Of a stretch of 64,000 nt of DNA, positions 27,202 through 35,428 are shown piece by piece. Source of the DNA: Mesorhizobium australicum (lineage in GTDB: Bacteria; Pseudomonadota; Alphaproteobacteria; Rhizobiales; Rhizobiaceae); the NCBI RefSeq assembly GCF_900177325.1, contig NZ_FXBL01000004.1, forward strand, positions 1,116,001 to 1,180,000, read 5' to 3'. Both the position numbers and the translations under genes were made by a program. A model generated the notes under the pieces. The model worked only from the letters and a program-made list of their open reading frames with translations. It was not told the DNA's origin and did not search any database. Each line of letters opens with the position of its first letter. Positions within the stretch are counted from its first letter, which is position 1.

Positions 27202-27297
27202 AAAAATATTACTAGCAGATGTTAGATAATTTGCAATTTTCTTTCATGTAGCGAAAGCCCACTTTCTACCCATCGTGATGAACCGAGGAACAGAGTG

Positions 27298-28287
27298 ATG
27301 GACGGACAGAGGACGGCGCAGGTGCTGGGCGCGACGGGCGGGATCGGCGGCGGCATCGCCGCAGCGCTGGTGAGGCATGGCTGGCGGGTGCGCGGGCTGG
27401 CGCGCAACCTGGAGGCCGCCGGCAGGGCGGGGCCGGCGAAGGTCGAGTGGATCGAGGGCGACGCGATGCGGCGCGACGATGTGGTGCGGGCGGCAACGGG
27501 CGCGGAGATCATCGTGCACGCGGTGAACCCGCCGAACTATGCCAACTGGGACAAGCTGGTTCTGCCGATGATCGACAACACGATCGCGGCGGCGAAGGCG
27601 GTGGGCGCGCGCGTGGTGCTGCCGGGGACGATCTACAATTTCGACCCGGCCGAGACGCCGCTGCTCGGCGAGCATTCGCCGCAGCGGCCGAAGAGCCGCA
27701 AGGGCGCGATCCGCGTGGCGATGGAAAGGCGGCTGGAGGAGGCAGCACCCCAGGTACCGTCGCTGATCCTGCGGGCGGGCGATTTCTTCGGCCCCGGGGT
27801 GCGGTCGAGCTGGTTCGCGCAGGCGATGGTGGCGCCGGGCAAGCCGCTGCGCCGCATCGTCAACCCGGCCAGAGGGCCGGGGCACAGCTGGGCCTATCTT
27901 CCCGACCTCGCCGAAACCTTCGCCCGGCTGGTCGAGGCGCCGTCGCGCCTGCGGCCCTTCGAGCGGGTGCAGTTCGAGGGGCTCTACGACGACACCGGCG
28001 ACAGGATGGTGGAGGCGATCCGCCGCGCCGCCGGCCGCCGGCTCCCGGTCTACCGCTTCCCGTGGTGGCTGATGCGGCTCGCGGCCCCCTTCGGCGGCCT
28101 GCCGCGCGAGGCGGCCGAGATCGCGCCCCACTGGCGCCACCCCTCGCGGCTGGACAATGCCCGCCTCGTCGAACTGATCGGGCCCGAGCCGGCGACGCCG
28201 CTGGACCTTGCCGTGCGGGCGAGCCTCGCCGACATGGGCTGCCTCGCAGACGCCGCGCAGCCGGCGCTGCGCGCAGCCTCGGCCTGA
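27298..28287 (+). CDS. NAD(P)-dependent epimerase/dehydratase-like (extended SDR) protein
   Basis: This 329-residue Rossmann protein has the nucleotide-binding motif GATGGIGGGIAAALVRHGWR at the N-terminus and AEIIVHAVNPPNYANWDKLV as the typical post-strand loop. The catalytic Tyr-x-x-x-Lys is not clear, so it may be an atypical SDR or a NAD(P)H-binding sensor rather than an epimerase. A GTG at 27295 is in frame, but the ATG at 27298 sits seven bases from GAGGAA and is better. It is divergent from the LysR gene, its probable regulator. Confidence 0.85.
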   Translation: MDGQRTAQVLGATGGIGGGIAAALVRHGWRVRGLARNLEAAGRAGPAKVEWIEGDAMRRDDVVRAATGAEIIVHAVNPPNYANWDKLVLPMIDNTIAAAKAVGARVVLPGTIYNFDPAETPLLGEHSPQRPKSRKGAIRVAMERRLEEAAPQVPSLILRAGDFFGPGVRSSWFAQAMVAPGKPLRRIVNPARGPGHSWAYLPDLAETFARLVEAPSRLRPFERVQFEGLYDDTGDRMVEAIRRAAGRRLPVYRFPWWLMRLAAPFGGLPREAAEIAPHWRHPSRLDNARLVELIGPEPATPLDLAVRASLADMGCLADAAQPALRAASA

Positions 28288-28356
28288 GCTTTGGTTGTAT
28301 CCAAATGGATATAACGATGCGCGTGCAAAAACCCGCGCAAACATGCGGCCGTCGGG

Positions 28357-29202
28357 TCAGGATGTGTCCGGCGCCAGCGCCTCGCGGGCGAAATAGTTCA
28401 TGTCGCCGAGCGTCGAGTGAATGTCGAGGCGGCGCGGTCCGGGCTTGATCTGCCCGGGCGGACGCCCGGCGCGCAACGGCCATTGGCGCACGTGGCGCAA
28501 GGCCGGCCCTGCCACAGCAGCGGCGGCCTGCCTGACGCGCGCCTGGGCGGTGGCCCGCGCATCCGCCGCGGCGCGGGCCCGCCAGCGGGCGAAGCGCAGC
28601 GCCTGGCCCGGCACGTCGTCGAGGGCCGCGCGCAGGGCCGCGATGCGGCGGAAGAGCCGGCGGGCATCGATCGGGTCTCCCGGACGGCAAAGCGGGCGCA
28701 CAGGCGCGGGCGGCGGCGCGCCGGGGGCGAGAGAGAGGATGCGCGGCACGTCGCGCGCGGCGCGCGGCCGTGGCGGGCCGGGCCGCGTCAACGGATCGAG
28801 GAGCGGAAAGACGTAGGCACGCGGGCGGGGTGCTGCGCCGCGGAAGGCGGCGACGCTCATGCCGTAGGGCAGCACGACGCCGGTGCCGGCGCCCGCGCGC
28901 ACGAAGAGCGAGTTGCGCCGCGCCGCCAGCCGCGGCCGCCCCGGCCCGACCTCCACCACCACGTCCCGCGCCGCCACAACGATCAGCCGCCGCACGGCGG
29001 ATTCGGTGGGCAGCAGGAGCCTGAGCACCGCGCGGTAGGCGCGACGGGGGAGGGTGGCCCTGCCTTCCGGCAACCCGGCGCCCTGCGCCGCGCCCCGGGC
29101 GGAGGTCGCCGGAAGGGCGAGCCCGACCATGGTCATCAGCACCTCCAGCACCCGCCACAGCCGCTCCCGGTTCGTCTCGACCACCGCTTCCCACTCGATC
29201 AC
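28357..29202 (-). CDS. Hypothetical protein, 281 aa, Arg/Ala/Pro-rich
   Basis: I recognise no domain. The protein is very rich in Arg, Ala and Pro. The N-terminus MIEWEAVVETNRERLWRVLE is helical, then LTMVG-like hydrophobic residues follow. A middle segment, RLIVVAARDVVVEVGPGRPR, could be a beta-hairpin. The C-terminal part has many arginines and ends in DMNYFAREALAPDTS. Frames on both strands are open here because of the high GC. This one has the most protein-like start (an ATG behind GGAGGG) and similar proteins are carried by other rhizobia as I recall. It marks the last core-like gene before the AT-rich island. Confidence 0.55.
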   Translation of the reverse strand: MIEWEAVVETNRERLWRVLEVLMTMVGLALPATSARGAAQGAGLPEGRATLPRRAYRAVLRLLLPTESAVRRLIVVAARDVVVEVGPGRPRLAARRNSLFVRAGAGTGVVLPYGMSVAAFRGAAPRPRAYVFPLLDPLTRPGPPRPRAARDVPRILSLAPGAPPPAPVRPLCRPGDPIDARRLFRRIAALRAALDDVPGQALRFARWRARAAADARATAQARVRQAAAAVAGPALRHVRQWPLRAGRPPGQIKPGPRRLDIHSTLGDMNYFAREALAPDTS

Positions 29203-29351
29203 CGCGCCCTCCTTTCGTTGAGGCGTGGGGAGTGTGCGGGAGGTGGGGAGGGGGGTGGATAGATTTTTTTGTGCGCAGAATTCATTGATAACATGATGCG
29301 GCCCGCGTCACCTTCGGGCCGGTAACGGACTGGCAGCTTTCAGATGGCAAA

Positions 29352-29379
29352 TTGAATTCGCTAGCGCTAAAAGTATACC
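29352..29379 (+). promoter_or_regulatory. Putative promoter of the DGQHR-methyltransferase operon, with a palindrome in the spacer
   Basis: TTGAAT (29352-29357) and TATACC (29374-29379) are spaced by 16 bases, resembling a housekeeping promoter 22 bases before the first gene of the island. The spacer holds the perfect palindrome TAGCGCTA at 29362-29369, a candidate operator. The surrounding gap (29203-29401) shows no other feature. Confidence 0.5.
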
Positions 29380-29401
29380 ATAGCAGTTGGGGAATTTCTG
29401 T

Positions 29402-30925
29402 ATGGCGGGAAAAGTTCAGGCAATACGTTTCAAGCAATGGCTCCCGGAATGGGATGATTTTGACTTCGACCCCAGGCAACACAGGCGTAAGCCCGACGAG
29501 CATATCCTGCTCTTCTCTATGCCAGCCGTCCAGTTGCGAGCTCTGAGCGGTGTCTATCGGCGAACTCGCGATCATGACGGCGGCGAAGGTCTTCAGCGTC
29601 TTCATGATCCCAAGCGGTCAGCGGCAATTCGCGACTTCGTTCGCTTCGGTCACCCCTATAGCAGCCTTCCAGTTGCGGCTCGCGATGCAACCGCTGCCAA
29701 CATGCGCAAACCTGGATGGCTGCCAACCGCCATTGTCGTCAACATTCTCACAGCGAACGACGAGCGTCGTGGCCGAAAGGTCGCTGAATCTGATCTTATC
29801 TCGATAAACGATGATGAGGGAAATCGCGCCGAGTTGAAGCTACCCTATTTCGACCGTCTAGAGCGATGGATGCCATCGGATCTGGAGCCTTTCGAAGTAA
29901 TCGACGGACAACATCGCCTATGGGCCTTCGATGAAGCGTTGAAGGACGGCAGCCTGCCAGGCGACTTCGAACTCCCTGTCGTCGCCTTCACAGGTCTTGA
30001 TGTGGGCTGGCAAGCTTATCTATTCTGGTCGATCAATGTCTCGCCTAAGCGCATCAATCCAAGCCATGCCTTTGACCTTTTCCCGTTGTTGCGGTCAGCT
30101 GAATGGCTTGAGACTCTGTCGGACTTGCGCATCTATCGCCAAGCGAGAGCGCAGGAACTGACGGAAATCCTCTACACTCAGCCAGAAAGCCCATTCTACA
30201 ATCGTATCAACATGCTGGGCGAGTCGTCGAGAACCGCCCCTCCCGGTGCTGGCGTCACCCAAGCTGGCTGGGTTCAGGCAATCACCACAAGCTTTCTCTC
30301 AACCGGTAGTGGGCGGTCGGCCAGAGGTCTTTTCGCCGCTGAAATCACGCCTGTTACAGGACCGCTCCCCTGGTCACGCCCCCAGCAGGCAGCCTTCCTT
30401 ATCGCGCTGTGGGCCGCGATTCGACAGGCGATTCTTCAGGCCAGACATGACTGGATTGAGCAGCTTACTCGCCCAGATGGGCAAGAAACACTCGACCATG
30501 ATCCAACTGGTGCATTTACCGGCAACCGAACAATGCTCAATCAGGAGCAAGGAGTGCGTGGTGTCCTAGCTGTTGCCAACGATGTTTTCTTCTCACTTGC
30601 CCAGCTCAAGCCGCAGCTCTTCGAATTTGAAACCAGGATCGTAGCAGGCACAGCAACCACTCCTGAAGATGTGTCGGTTGCGCTGGAAGAACTGGAAGGT
30701 TCGGAACTCCTCGAGCGGATCAAGGATTTCGCGGCGGGGATTGTAGGTTTTGATTGGAGATCTGCCGATGCACCGGGGCTGAGTGATGACCAACGCATGC
30801 TTAAGCGTGCGTTCCGTGGCAGCAGTGGGTATGTGGCGCTGCGCGAGCAGCTTTTTAGACACCTTGCGGCGGGGCCCAAGGAGATTGCCGAAGTCGCCAA
30901 TGAAGCTCTGAAGCGGCTACCCTGA
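29402..30925 (+). CDS. DGQHR-motif protein, DndB-like
   Basis: This 507-residue protein carries the motif FEVIDGQHRLWAFDEALKDG with Asp168, the signature of the DGQHR family. That family includes DndB, the regulator of the dnd phosphorothioate genes, and distantly resembles the ParB-type nuclease fold. The helix FWSINVSPKRINPSHAFDLF that follows is also typical. The C-terminal half (about 250-507) is helical and unrecognised. An in-frame TTG lies five codons upstream, but the ATG at 29402 is eight bases from GGGGA. GC is clearly lower than in the core genome. The next gene starts one base after its stop. No dndA/C/D/E genes are nearby, so it is an orphan. Confidence 0.85.
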   Translation: MAGKVQAIRFKQWLPEWDDFDFDPRQHRRKPDEHILLFSMPAVQLRALSGVYRRTRDHDGGEGLQRLHDPKRSAAIRDFVRFGHPYSSLPVAARDATAANMRKPGWLPTAIVVNILTANDERRGRKVAESDLISINDDEGNRAELKLPYFDRLERWMPSDLEPFEVIDGQHRLWAFDEALKDGSLPGDFELPVVAFTGLDVGWQAYLFWSINVSPKRINPSHAFDLFPLLRSAEWLETLSDLRIYRQARAQELTEILYTQPESPFYNRINMLGESSRTAPPGAGVTQAGWVQAITTSFLSTGSGRSARGLFAAEITPVTGPLPWSRPQQAAFLIALWAAIRQAILQARHDWIEQLTRPDGQETLDHDPTGAFTGNRTMLNQEQGVRGVLAVANDVFFSLAQLKPQLFEFETRIVAGTATTPEDVSVALEELEGSELLERIKDFAAGIVGFDWRSADAPGLSDDQRMLKRAFRGSSGYVALREQLFRHLAAGPKEIAEVANEALKRLP

Positions 30926-30926
30926 C

Positions 30927-32192
30927 ATGACTGCCCAATTGAATGCTACTGACAAGGCGATTCTGGCGCTTGCCGATCCTAATGTTGTCATCAATGCTCT
31001 AAGCCGATTCCGCACTCAGGCTTGCCCGCCTTGGCTCCCAGCCACACACCCTTATCCGGATGGCGCTCCTCCTAAAGGAGAGGCTGCTTTTGCTGCTGTC
31101 TCTGGCGCCGATATGCTTGAGATCATCGCTGTCCGAGGTCCGCTCCATGCAATTGATGGCTGGAGTTATCTGGGCAGGGCCTTTTCATCCCTGTTGAGTG
31201 GTCAGGCCCATGCCGCCCGCCATTTGTCCTACTATGCGGAACTGCGGGCAGCGCTCTCGATCCTCGCAAGCTCGGGAATCGGTGTTTTCAATCGGCGAAA
31301 CGCCGTTGTTGATGCTTCAGGTGTGGTCCATATCATGTCTACACAGACCACCCACGACATGGCATGGCTCGCGCTCGCCGAATGGTCGGTAAGTTCCACG
31401 AGTTTGGAGTGGCTGGCCAAGCCAATACAGATTGCAGGAGCATCCTTGCTTGATCCCTTCCGGGAGTTTTTTCCCGGCGAGACATCGACTGCAGCGGGCG
31501 AACTGATGGCCGAATGGGGGTTCGACCTCCAGCAGGGAACAACAGACCGAGATCAGCGCAACTGGTCGAGCTATCAGCCAACGGCACTTGGCCCGATCCT
31601 AACAACGCCGGCGCAGGACTTCGCATTCTTGAAGATGTTCTGGAACGCGTGTAGACCAAATGGAGTCGAACTCGAGCGGCATTTGCTGCGTATTCTCCTC
31701 GAAAGAGAGGCACGATCCCATGGATCAGAGCTCTACGAATACTCACACAGCTATGCTCGATTGCAGGAAAGTGCTAAGGCTGTTGTTTCGTTCGACTTCT
31801 TGAAACGGATTGACGATCCTATCGATCATGAATTTCTCGTCCAGCTGGCAAGCCGTTCGCTGCCTGCACCACCCTATGCCATGATGTGTCGTGCAGGCCT
31901 TCTCCTCAAATTGGCGACAGGCATGGCTGAAGCAAACCTGCGCGCTGCAGGTATTCAGCCGGTAGATCATTTTAATAACTGGTGGCAGGAATTCGGTGTG
32001 CATCACGGACTGTGGCCTCCGGGTCTACCGCCGCTAACCACTGCTGATCTCTGGGAAGATATAAATGTTGCGCTCGAAGAGAGCGCTGCAGCACCCACCG
32101 ACTATCGACACGAGTGGGTTTCGACACTAGCAGGCAATGCCATGCGAATGTGTGAGACAGAACGAGTCGCCTTGTGGGGGCTCTTCCAGTGA
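30927..32192 (+). CDS. Unknown protein of the DGQHR-methyltransferase operon, 421 aa
   Basis: I do not recognise this protein. It is soluble, mostly helical and without signal peptide or membrane helix. The clearest feature is the helix pair HAARHLSYYAELRAALSILA followed by SSGIGVFNRRNAVV (about residues 95-130). This recalls the Arg/Tyr-rich helices of YaaC- and HEPN-like proteins; that is resemblance only. A second charged segment is ERHLLRILLEREARSHGSEL. No nuclease, kinase or NTPase motif is seen. It starts one base after the DGQHR gene and overlaps the methyltransferase by four bases, so all three are translated together. It is the candidate effector of the system. Confidence 0.75.
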   Translation: MTAQLNATDKAILALADPNVVINALSRFRTQACPPWLPATHPYPDGAPPKGEAAFAAVSGADMLEIIAVRGPLHAIDGWSYLGRAFSSLLSGQAHAARHLSYYAELRAALSILASSGIGVFNRRNAVVDASGVVHIMSTQTTHDMAWLALAEWSVSSTSLEWLAKPIQIAGASLLDPFREFFPGETSTAAGELMAEWGFDLQQGTTDRDQRNWSSYQPTALGPILTTPAQDFAFLKMFWNACRPNGVELERHLLRILLEREARSHGSELYEYSHSYARLQESAKAVVSFDFLKRIDDPIDHEFLVQLASRSLPAPPYAMMCRAGLLLKLATGMAEANLRAAGIQPVDHFNNWWQEFGVHHGLWPPGLPPLTTADLWEDINVALEESAAAPTDYRHEWVSTLAGNAMRMCETERVALWGLFQ

Positions 32193-33331
32193 AATACATG
32201 GGGTCGAAACGCGCGATGCTCGGCAACGGGCTCGGCGAAGCGCTCGGGCGCTCGCTAGCTGAGGCCGAACGCGTCCTCGATCTCTTCACGGGATCCGCAG
32301 CCGTAGCTTGGTATGTAGCCGAACAGCACGGAAAAGAAGTCCTCGCGAGCGATCTTCAGACGTACTCGACGATCCTCGCGGCCTCCGTCATAGAACGCAC
32401 AAAGCCGATTGCCGACCGGGACTGGGTTGAGAGCTGGATGCGCCGCGCCCGTGGTCGTGTCTCGGCACATAGGCAATGGAGGGATATCAAGGAACTCCAG
32501 ACCTCACTGGACAAGATTCCAGTCTCCGAGGCTGCATCGAATGCACGTTCCATCGACTTTGGTACGAAATTCCCAGTCAGCAAAGCTTATGGAGGCTATT
32601 ACTTTTCGCCTTGGCAGGCGGCATGGATCGACGCGCTGCGCGCAAGCATGCCCGAAGCAGAAGACCTAAAAAGTGTCGGGCTTGCTGCTCTTATTCAAGC
32701 TGCGAGTCGTTGTGCTGCCTCGCCAGGACACACTGCTCAGCCTTTCAAGCCCAACGACACCGCAGGCCGTTTCCTCATCGAAGCGTGGCAACGAGACCTT
32801 CCAGCCATTGTTCGTACACGCATCGACGATATCGCTCCTCGCAAGGCCGGGAAGAAAGGCAGAGCTTACTGCATGAGTGCCAACGAACTCGCTGAAGCGG
32901 CACGTCCCGGAGATCTTGTCTTTCTGGATCCTCCTTATTCCGGGGTACATTACAGTCGCTTCTATCATGTCCTAGAGAGTGTCGCCCGCGGCGAAGTGGG
33001 CGAAGTCTCAGGATCGGGGCGTTACCCTGAAAAGAGCGAACGCCCTATCTCCGACTTTTCTATGCTGACTACCTCTCGGCGAGCGTTTGATGACCTACTT
33101 GCCATCTTGGCTCGGAAGCATGCCAACGTCATCATCACTTTCCCAGCAGGAAAGGCATCTAATGGCCTCAGTGGAGACGATGTGAAGGCTCTTGCCACCG
33201 ACCATTTTCGGATAGAGGAAGCTAAGGTCTCTTCGCGTTTTTCGACATTGGGGGGCGACCTAAAGCATCGAGCAGCGCGCCAGGACGCTGATGAACTGAT
33301 CCTAACGTTATCGACACGTGCTCTTTATTGA
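32189..33331 (+). CDS. D12-class DNA adenine methyltransferase
   Basis: This 380-residue protein of the Dam/D12 class methylates adenine N6. It starts KYMGSKRAMLGNGL (with GTG at 32189), as D12 enzymes do. Motif I is VLDLFTGSAAVAWYVAEQ (Asp31) and the catalytic motif is LVFLDPPYSGVHYSRFYHVL (DPPY at 247-250). The long insert between (about 75-235) is the target recognition region. An in-frame GTG at 32174 is possible, but the GTG at 32189 overlaps the previous stop as GTGA and has GGGGG eight bases before. No cognate restriction endonuclease is visible. The sequence specificity is unknown. Confidence 0.92.
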   Translation: MKYMGSKRAMLGNGLGEALGRSLAEAERVLDLFTGSAAVAWYVAEQHGKEVLASDLQTYSTILAASVIERTKPIADRDWVESWMRRARGRVSAHRQWRDIKELQTSLDKIPVSEAASNARSIDFGTKFPVSKAYGGYYFSPWQAAWIDALRASMPEAEDLKSVGLAALIQAASRCAASPGHTAQPFKPNDTAGRFLIEAWQRDLPAIVRTRIDDIAPRKAGKKGRAYCMSANELAEAARPGDLVFLDPPYSGVHYSRFYHVLESVARGEVGEVSGSGRYPEKSERPISDFSMLTTSRRAFDDLLAILARKHANVIITFPAGKASNGLSGDDVKALATDHFRIEEAKVSSRFSTLGGDLKHRAARQDADELILTLSTRALY

Positions 33332-33369
33332 GGGGTAGCTTGAAGGGCGGCCCGACTTGTGGCCGGTCA

Positions 33370-33486
33370 ATCATACGATGTTGCTGCCTTTCGCTCGCAG
33401 CTCTACGATCCGCACCGGTGTGTCGAGCTGATCATCGGGCCGATGTCGGTGCAGCCGCCGAGTTTCTGCAGCACCCCGGTCGAGTC
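33370..33486 (-). pseudogene. Frameshifted remnant of the 3' end of a maeB/phosphotransacetylase gene
   Basis: The minus strand here reads STGVLQKLGGCTDIGPM in one frame and DTPVRIVELRAKGSNIV in another. These match STKMLQELGGCTVIGPM and NKPVQIVGLSAKDSDIV at the C-terminus of the intact maeB at 36067-38352. The nucleotide match runs over about 115 bases with one small indel causing the frameshift. Nothing upstream of it resembles the rest of maeB. It lies just after the DNA methyltransferase stop, at the right edge of the AT-rich island, and no other gene is seen in 33332-33551. Confidence 0.75.
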
Positions 33487-33551
33487 TACCCGCAGGACAA
33501 TGCACCGGCGAAACCCCCTGATCAGCCGCTGCAGCCGCCCCACCACCCCCC

Positions 33552-34907
33552 TCACCCAATCCTGTTCAACGCCACCCTCTCCAGAAACGCCCCATACCCG
33601 CCGACGATGCCGTTGCCGATGGGGATGCCGCGGGCGAGGACGCGGAGGGCGGTGAGGTAGCGGCTTTCGAGGCTGATGGAGTGGAATTTTCGCTGGTCGA
33701 CCCAGAGGGTGGCGAGCTCCACATGGACGCCGAAGACGCCCTGATAGTCGCGCCGCGTCTTGACGACCTCGATCACGCTCGGCCGGTAGCCGGTGGCGGA
33801 CAGGGCGGCCAGCAGCTCGTCGCGGCTGGCGAGCTTCGCCTCGATCTCGTTGAAGCGCGGGAAGATCGCGGCGAGGACGGAGGCCCTGGTGGGGAAGGTG
33901 ATCTTCTCGCTGGGCGCAAAGGCGCTGAACTCGTCGAAGGCCTCGATGATCGGCTTGACCTTCAGGCCCTCGCCCCTGAACTTGATGTTGTCCCGCTTGC
34001 CGTGCACGAACAGGTAGACGTCGCGGTTCTTCTCCTCGGCGCGGGCGACCTTGTCCTTGAGGCGACCGAAGCTGAGGGGGATGTCGACGGCATCGTCGGC
34101 CGGCCAGAAGGCGCGCCACTCCCATGTCGTTTTGGAGCGCACATAAGCGGGGCGCGCGGCGGCCGATTTCTTCTTCGCGGGCTTCGCCGGCTTCGGGACG
34201 TCGCCGGCATCGAGCAGATAGGTGCTGAGCCGCTGGCGCATGACGACGAGGGCGTCGGCGACGCCGCGCCCGACCAGGTCCATCCGGCGCAGCGCATCGA
34301 CGCGGCTGTCGTGGCCCGGCAGCCACCTGTCCGGATAGGCGCGTTCGAACACGGCGCCGATCATGCCGCAGGCATGGAGCAGCGAGATCAGCGCGGCCTG
34401 TTCCGGGTCGGGCAGGTCGTCGGTCTCGATCAGCGCCATCAGCGGGTCGCGGATGCCGTCGACTTCGGCGGCGGCATGGCCGACGATCTTCGACTGGACG
34501 AAGTCCCACAGGATATTCTGCGCGCGGACGTGAACGGCGCCCTTGGCGGCGAGGGAGGCGAGCGTCTCGGACCGCAATTCGCCGACGCGGCCGACAACCT
34601 CGTTGAGCATCACGGCCATCGGGGCCCTGCCGCCGAGGCGGTCGAGGATGGTCAGCGCGAGCGGCGGGGCGGCGTCGTGCGGATCGCTCGGCCGGACGGC
34701 GAAGACGGTGTCGAGGTCGCTGTCGATCCTGTCCTGGAACGACAGGTCCATCAGATGCGCCCCCGCCAGGGCGAAGTCCGCATCCGACCAGGCGGCCAGC
34801 GATCCGGCGGCCTTCGGCACCGCCAGGCTCAAAAGCGTGAAGGCCTCGGCGATCGAAAAGCCGTCCGGAGACGTGGACGAGAGGGGGCGCACGAGGGTCA
34901 CCGCCAT
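33552..34907 (-). CDS. GPP34-like domain fused to an unrecognised C-terminal domain, 451 aa
   Basis: The N-terminal part (about residues 15-200) has the helical pattern of the GPP34/GOLPH3 family: DADFALAGAHLMDLSFQDRI, the LTILDRLGGRAPMAV helix and DDLPDPEQAALISLLHACGM. A Lys/Pro/Ala linker (KPAKPAKKKSAAARP) near residue 240 leads to a beta-rich C-terminal domain (about 255-450). There DVYLFVHGKRDNIKFRGEGL and KVKPIIEAFDE weakly recall CYTH/triphosphate-tunnel proteins. Both assignments are by eye. The ATG at 34907 lies inside the end of the chromate transporter gene downstream of it in the operon (ten-base overlap), so the two are coupled. Confidence 0.7.
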   Translation of the reverse strand: MAVTLVRPLSSTSPDGFSIAEAFTLLSLAVPKAAGSLAAWSDADFALAGAHLMDLSFQDRIDSDLDTVFAVRPSDPHDAAPPLALTILDRLGGRAPMAVMLNEVVGRVGELRSETLASLAAKGAVHVRAQNILWDFVQSKIVGHAAAEVDGIRDPLMALIETDDLPDPEQAALISLLHACGMIGAVFERAYPDRWLPGHDSRVDALRRMDLVGRGVADALVVMRQRLSTYLLDAGDVPKPAKPAKKKSAAARPAYVRSKTTWEWRAFWPADDAVDIPLSFGRLKDKVARAEEKNRDVYLFVHGKRDNIKFRGEGLKVKPIIEAFDEFSAFAPSEKITFPTRASVLAAIFPRFNEIEAKLASRDELLAALSATGYRPSVIEVVKTRRDYQGVFGVHVELATLWVDQRKFHSISLESRYLTALRVLARGIPIGNGIVGGYGAFLERVALNRIG

Positions 34908-35428
34908 GCGGGGAGGAGATAGGACAGGGCGCCGCCCGCCGCGCCGAGGCCGAGGATAACGGCGATGGGGCTGGTCCTCGTGCGGACGATCAGGAGATAG
35001 GACAGGACCGCGAGCGCAACGGTGATCGGCCCGGTCAGCGCGGTCTTGGCCACGGCATAGATGCCGGAGCACATCAGGCCGATCGAGATCGGTTCGAGGC
35101 CGTTCTGCACCGCGCGCCGCCAGGGCGTCTCGCCGATCCGGTTCCAGACCCGGCCGACCCACAGGCACAGCACGCTGGACGGGACGAAGAAGGCGAGGCC
35201 CGCGACGACAGCGGCGAGCGCGCCGCCGATCTGGGCGCCGAGCAGCACCACCATCGTCATGTTGGGGCCCGGCGCAAGCTGGCCGATGCCGTAGGTCTTG
35301 ATGAAGACCTGTGGGCCGATGCCGAACTGCGCCGAAAGCACGTCCTGCATCTCGTGCAGCACGGCTGTCCCGCCGCCCACCGCGAACACGGACAACAGGA
35401 CGAAGGTGAAAGCGAGCTTAATCAGCAT
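34898..35428 (-). CDS. Chromate transporter, ChrA half-protein
   Basis: This 176-residue protein is one half of a split CHR transporter. It contains FAVGGGTAVLHEMQDVL and the loop YGIGQLAPGPNMTMVVLLGA, the conserved GxGxxxPGPN pattern of CHR domains. Five membrane helices are likely. It overlaps the upstream half-gene by 11 bases and the downstream GPP34-like gene by ten. The two halves should form a heterodimer that effluxes chromate or another oxyanion; the substrate is inferred from family only. Confidence 0.9.
   Translation of the reverse strand: MLIKLAFTFVLLSVFAVGGGTAVLHEMQDVLSAQFGIGPQVFIKTYGIGQLAPGPNMTMVVLLGAQIGGALAAVVAGLAFFVPSSVLCLWVGRVWNRIGETPWRRAVQNGLEPISIGLMCSGIYAVAKTALTGPITVALAVLSYLLIVRTRTSPIAVILGLGAAGGALSYLLPAWR

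Noticed and set aside
28288..28356. An imperfect palindrome (TTGTATCC-AAAT-GGATATAA) between the epimerase-like gene and the next gene
   Set aside because: Arms match imperfectly, no T-tract follows and neither neighbour is a regulator. It is too weak to call a site.
29402..33331. A complete Dnd/Ssp phosphorothioate system
   Set aside because: Only the DGQHR protein resembles DndB. There are no cysteine desulfurase, DndC/SspD-like sulfurtransferase or DndD/E genes around it.
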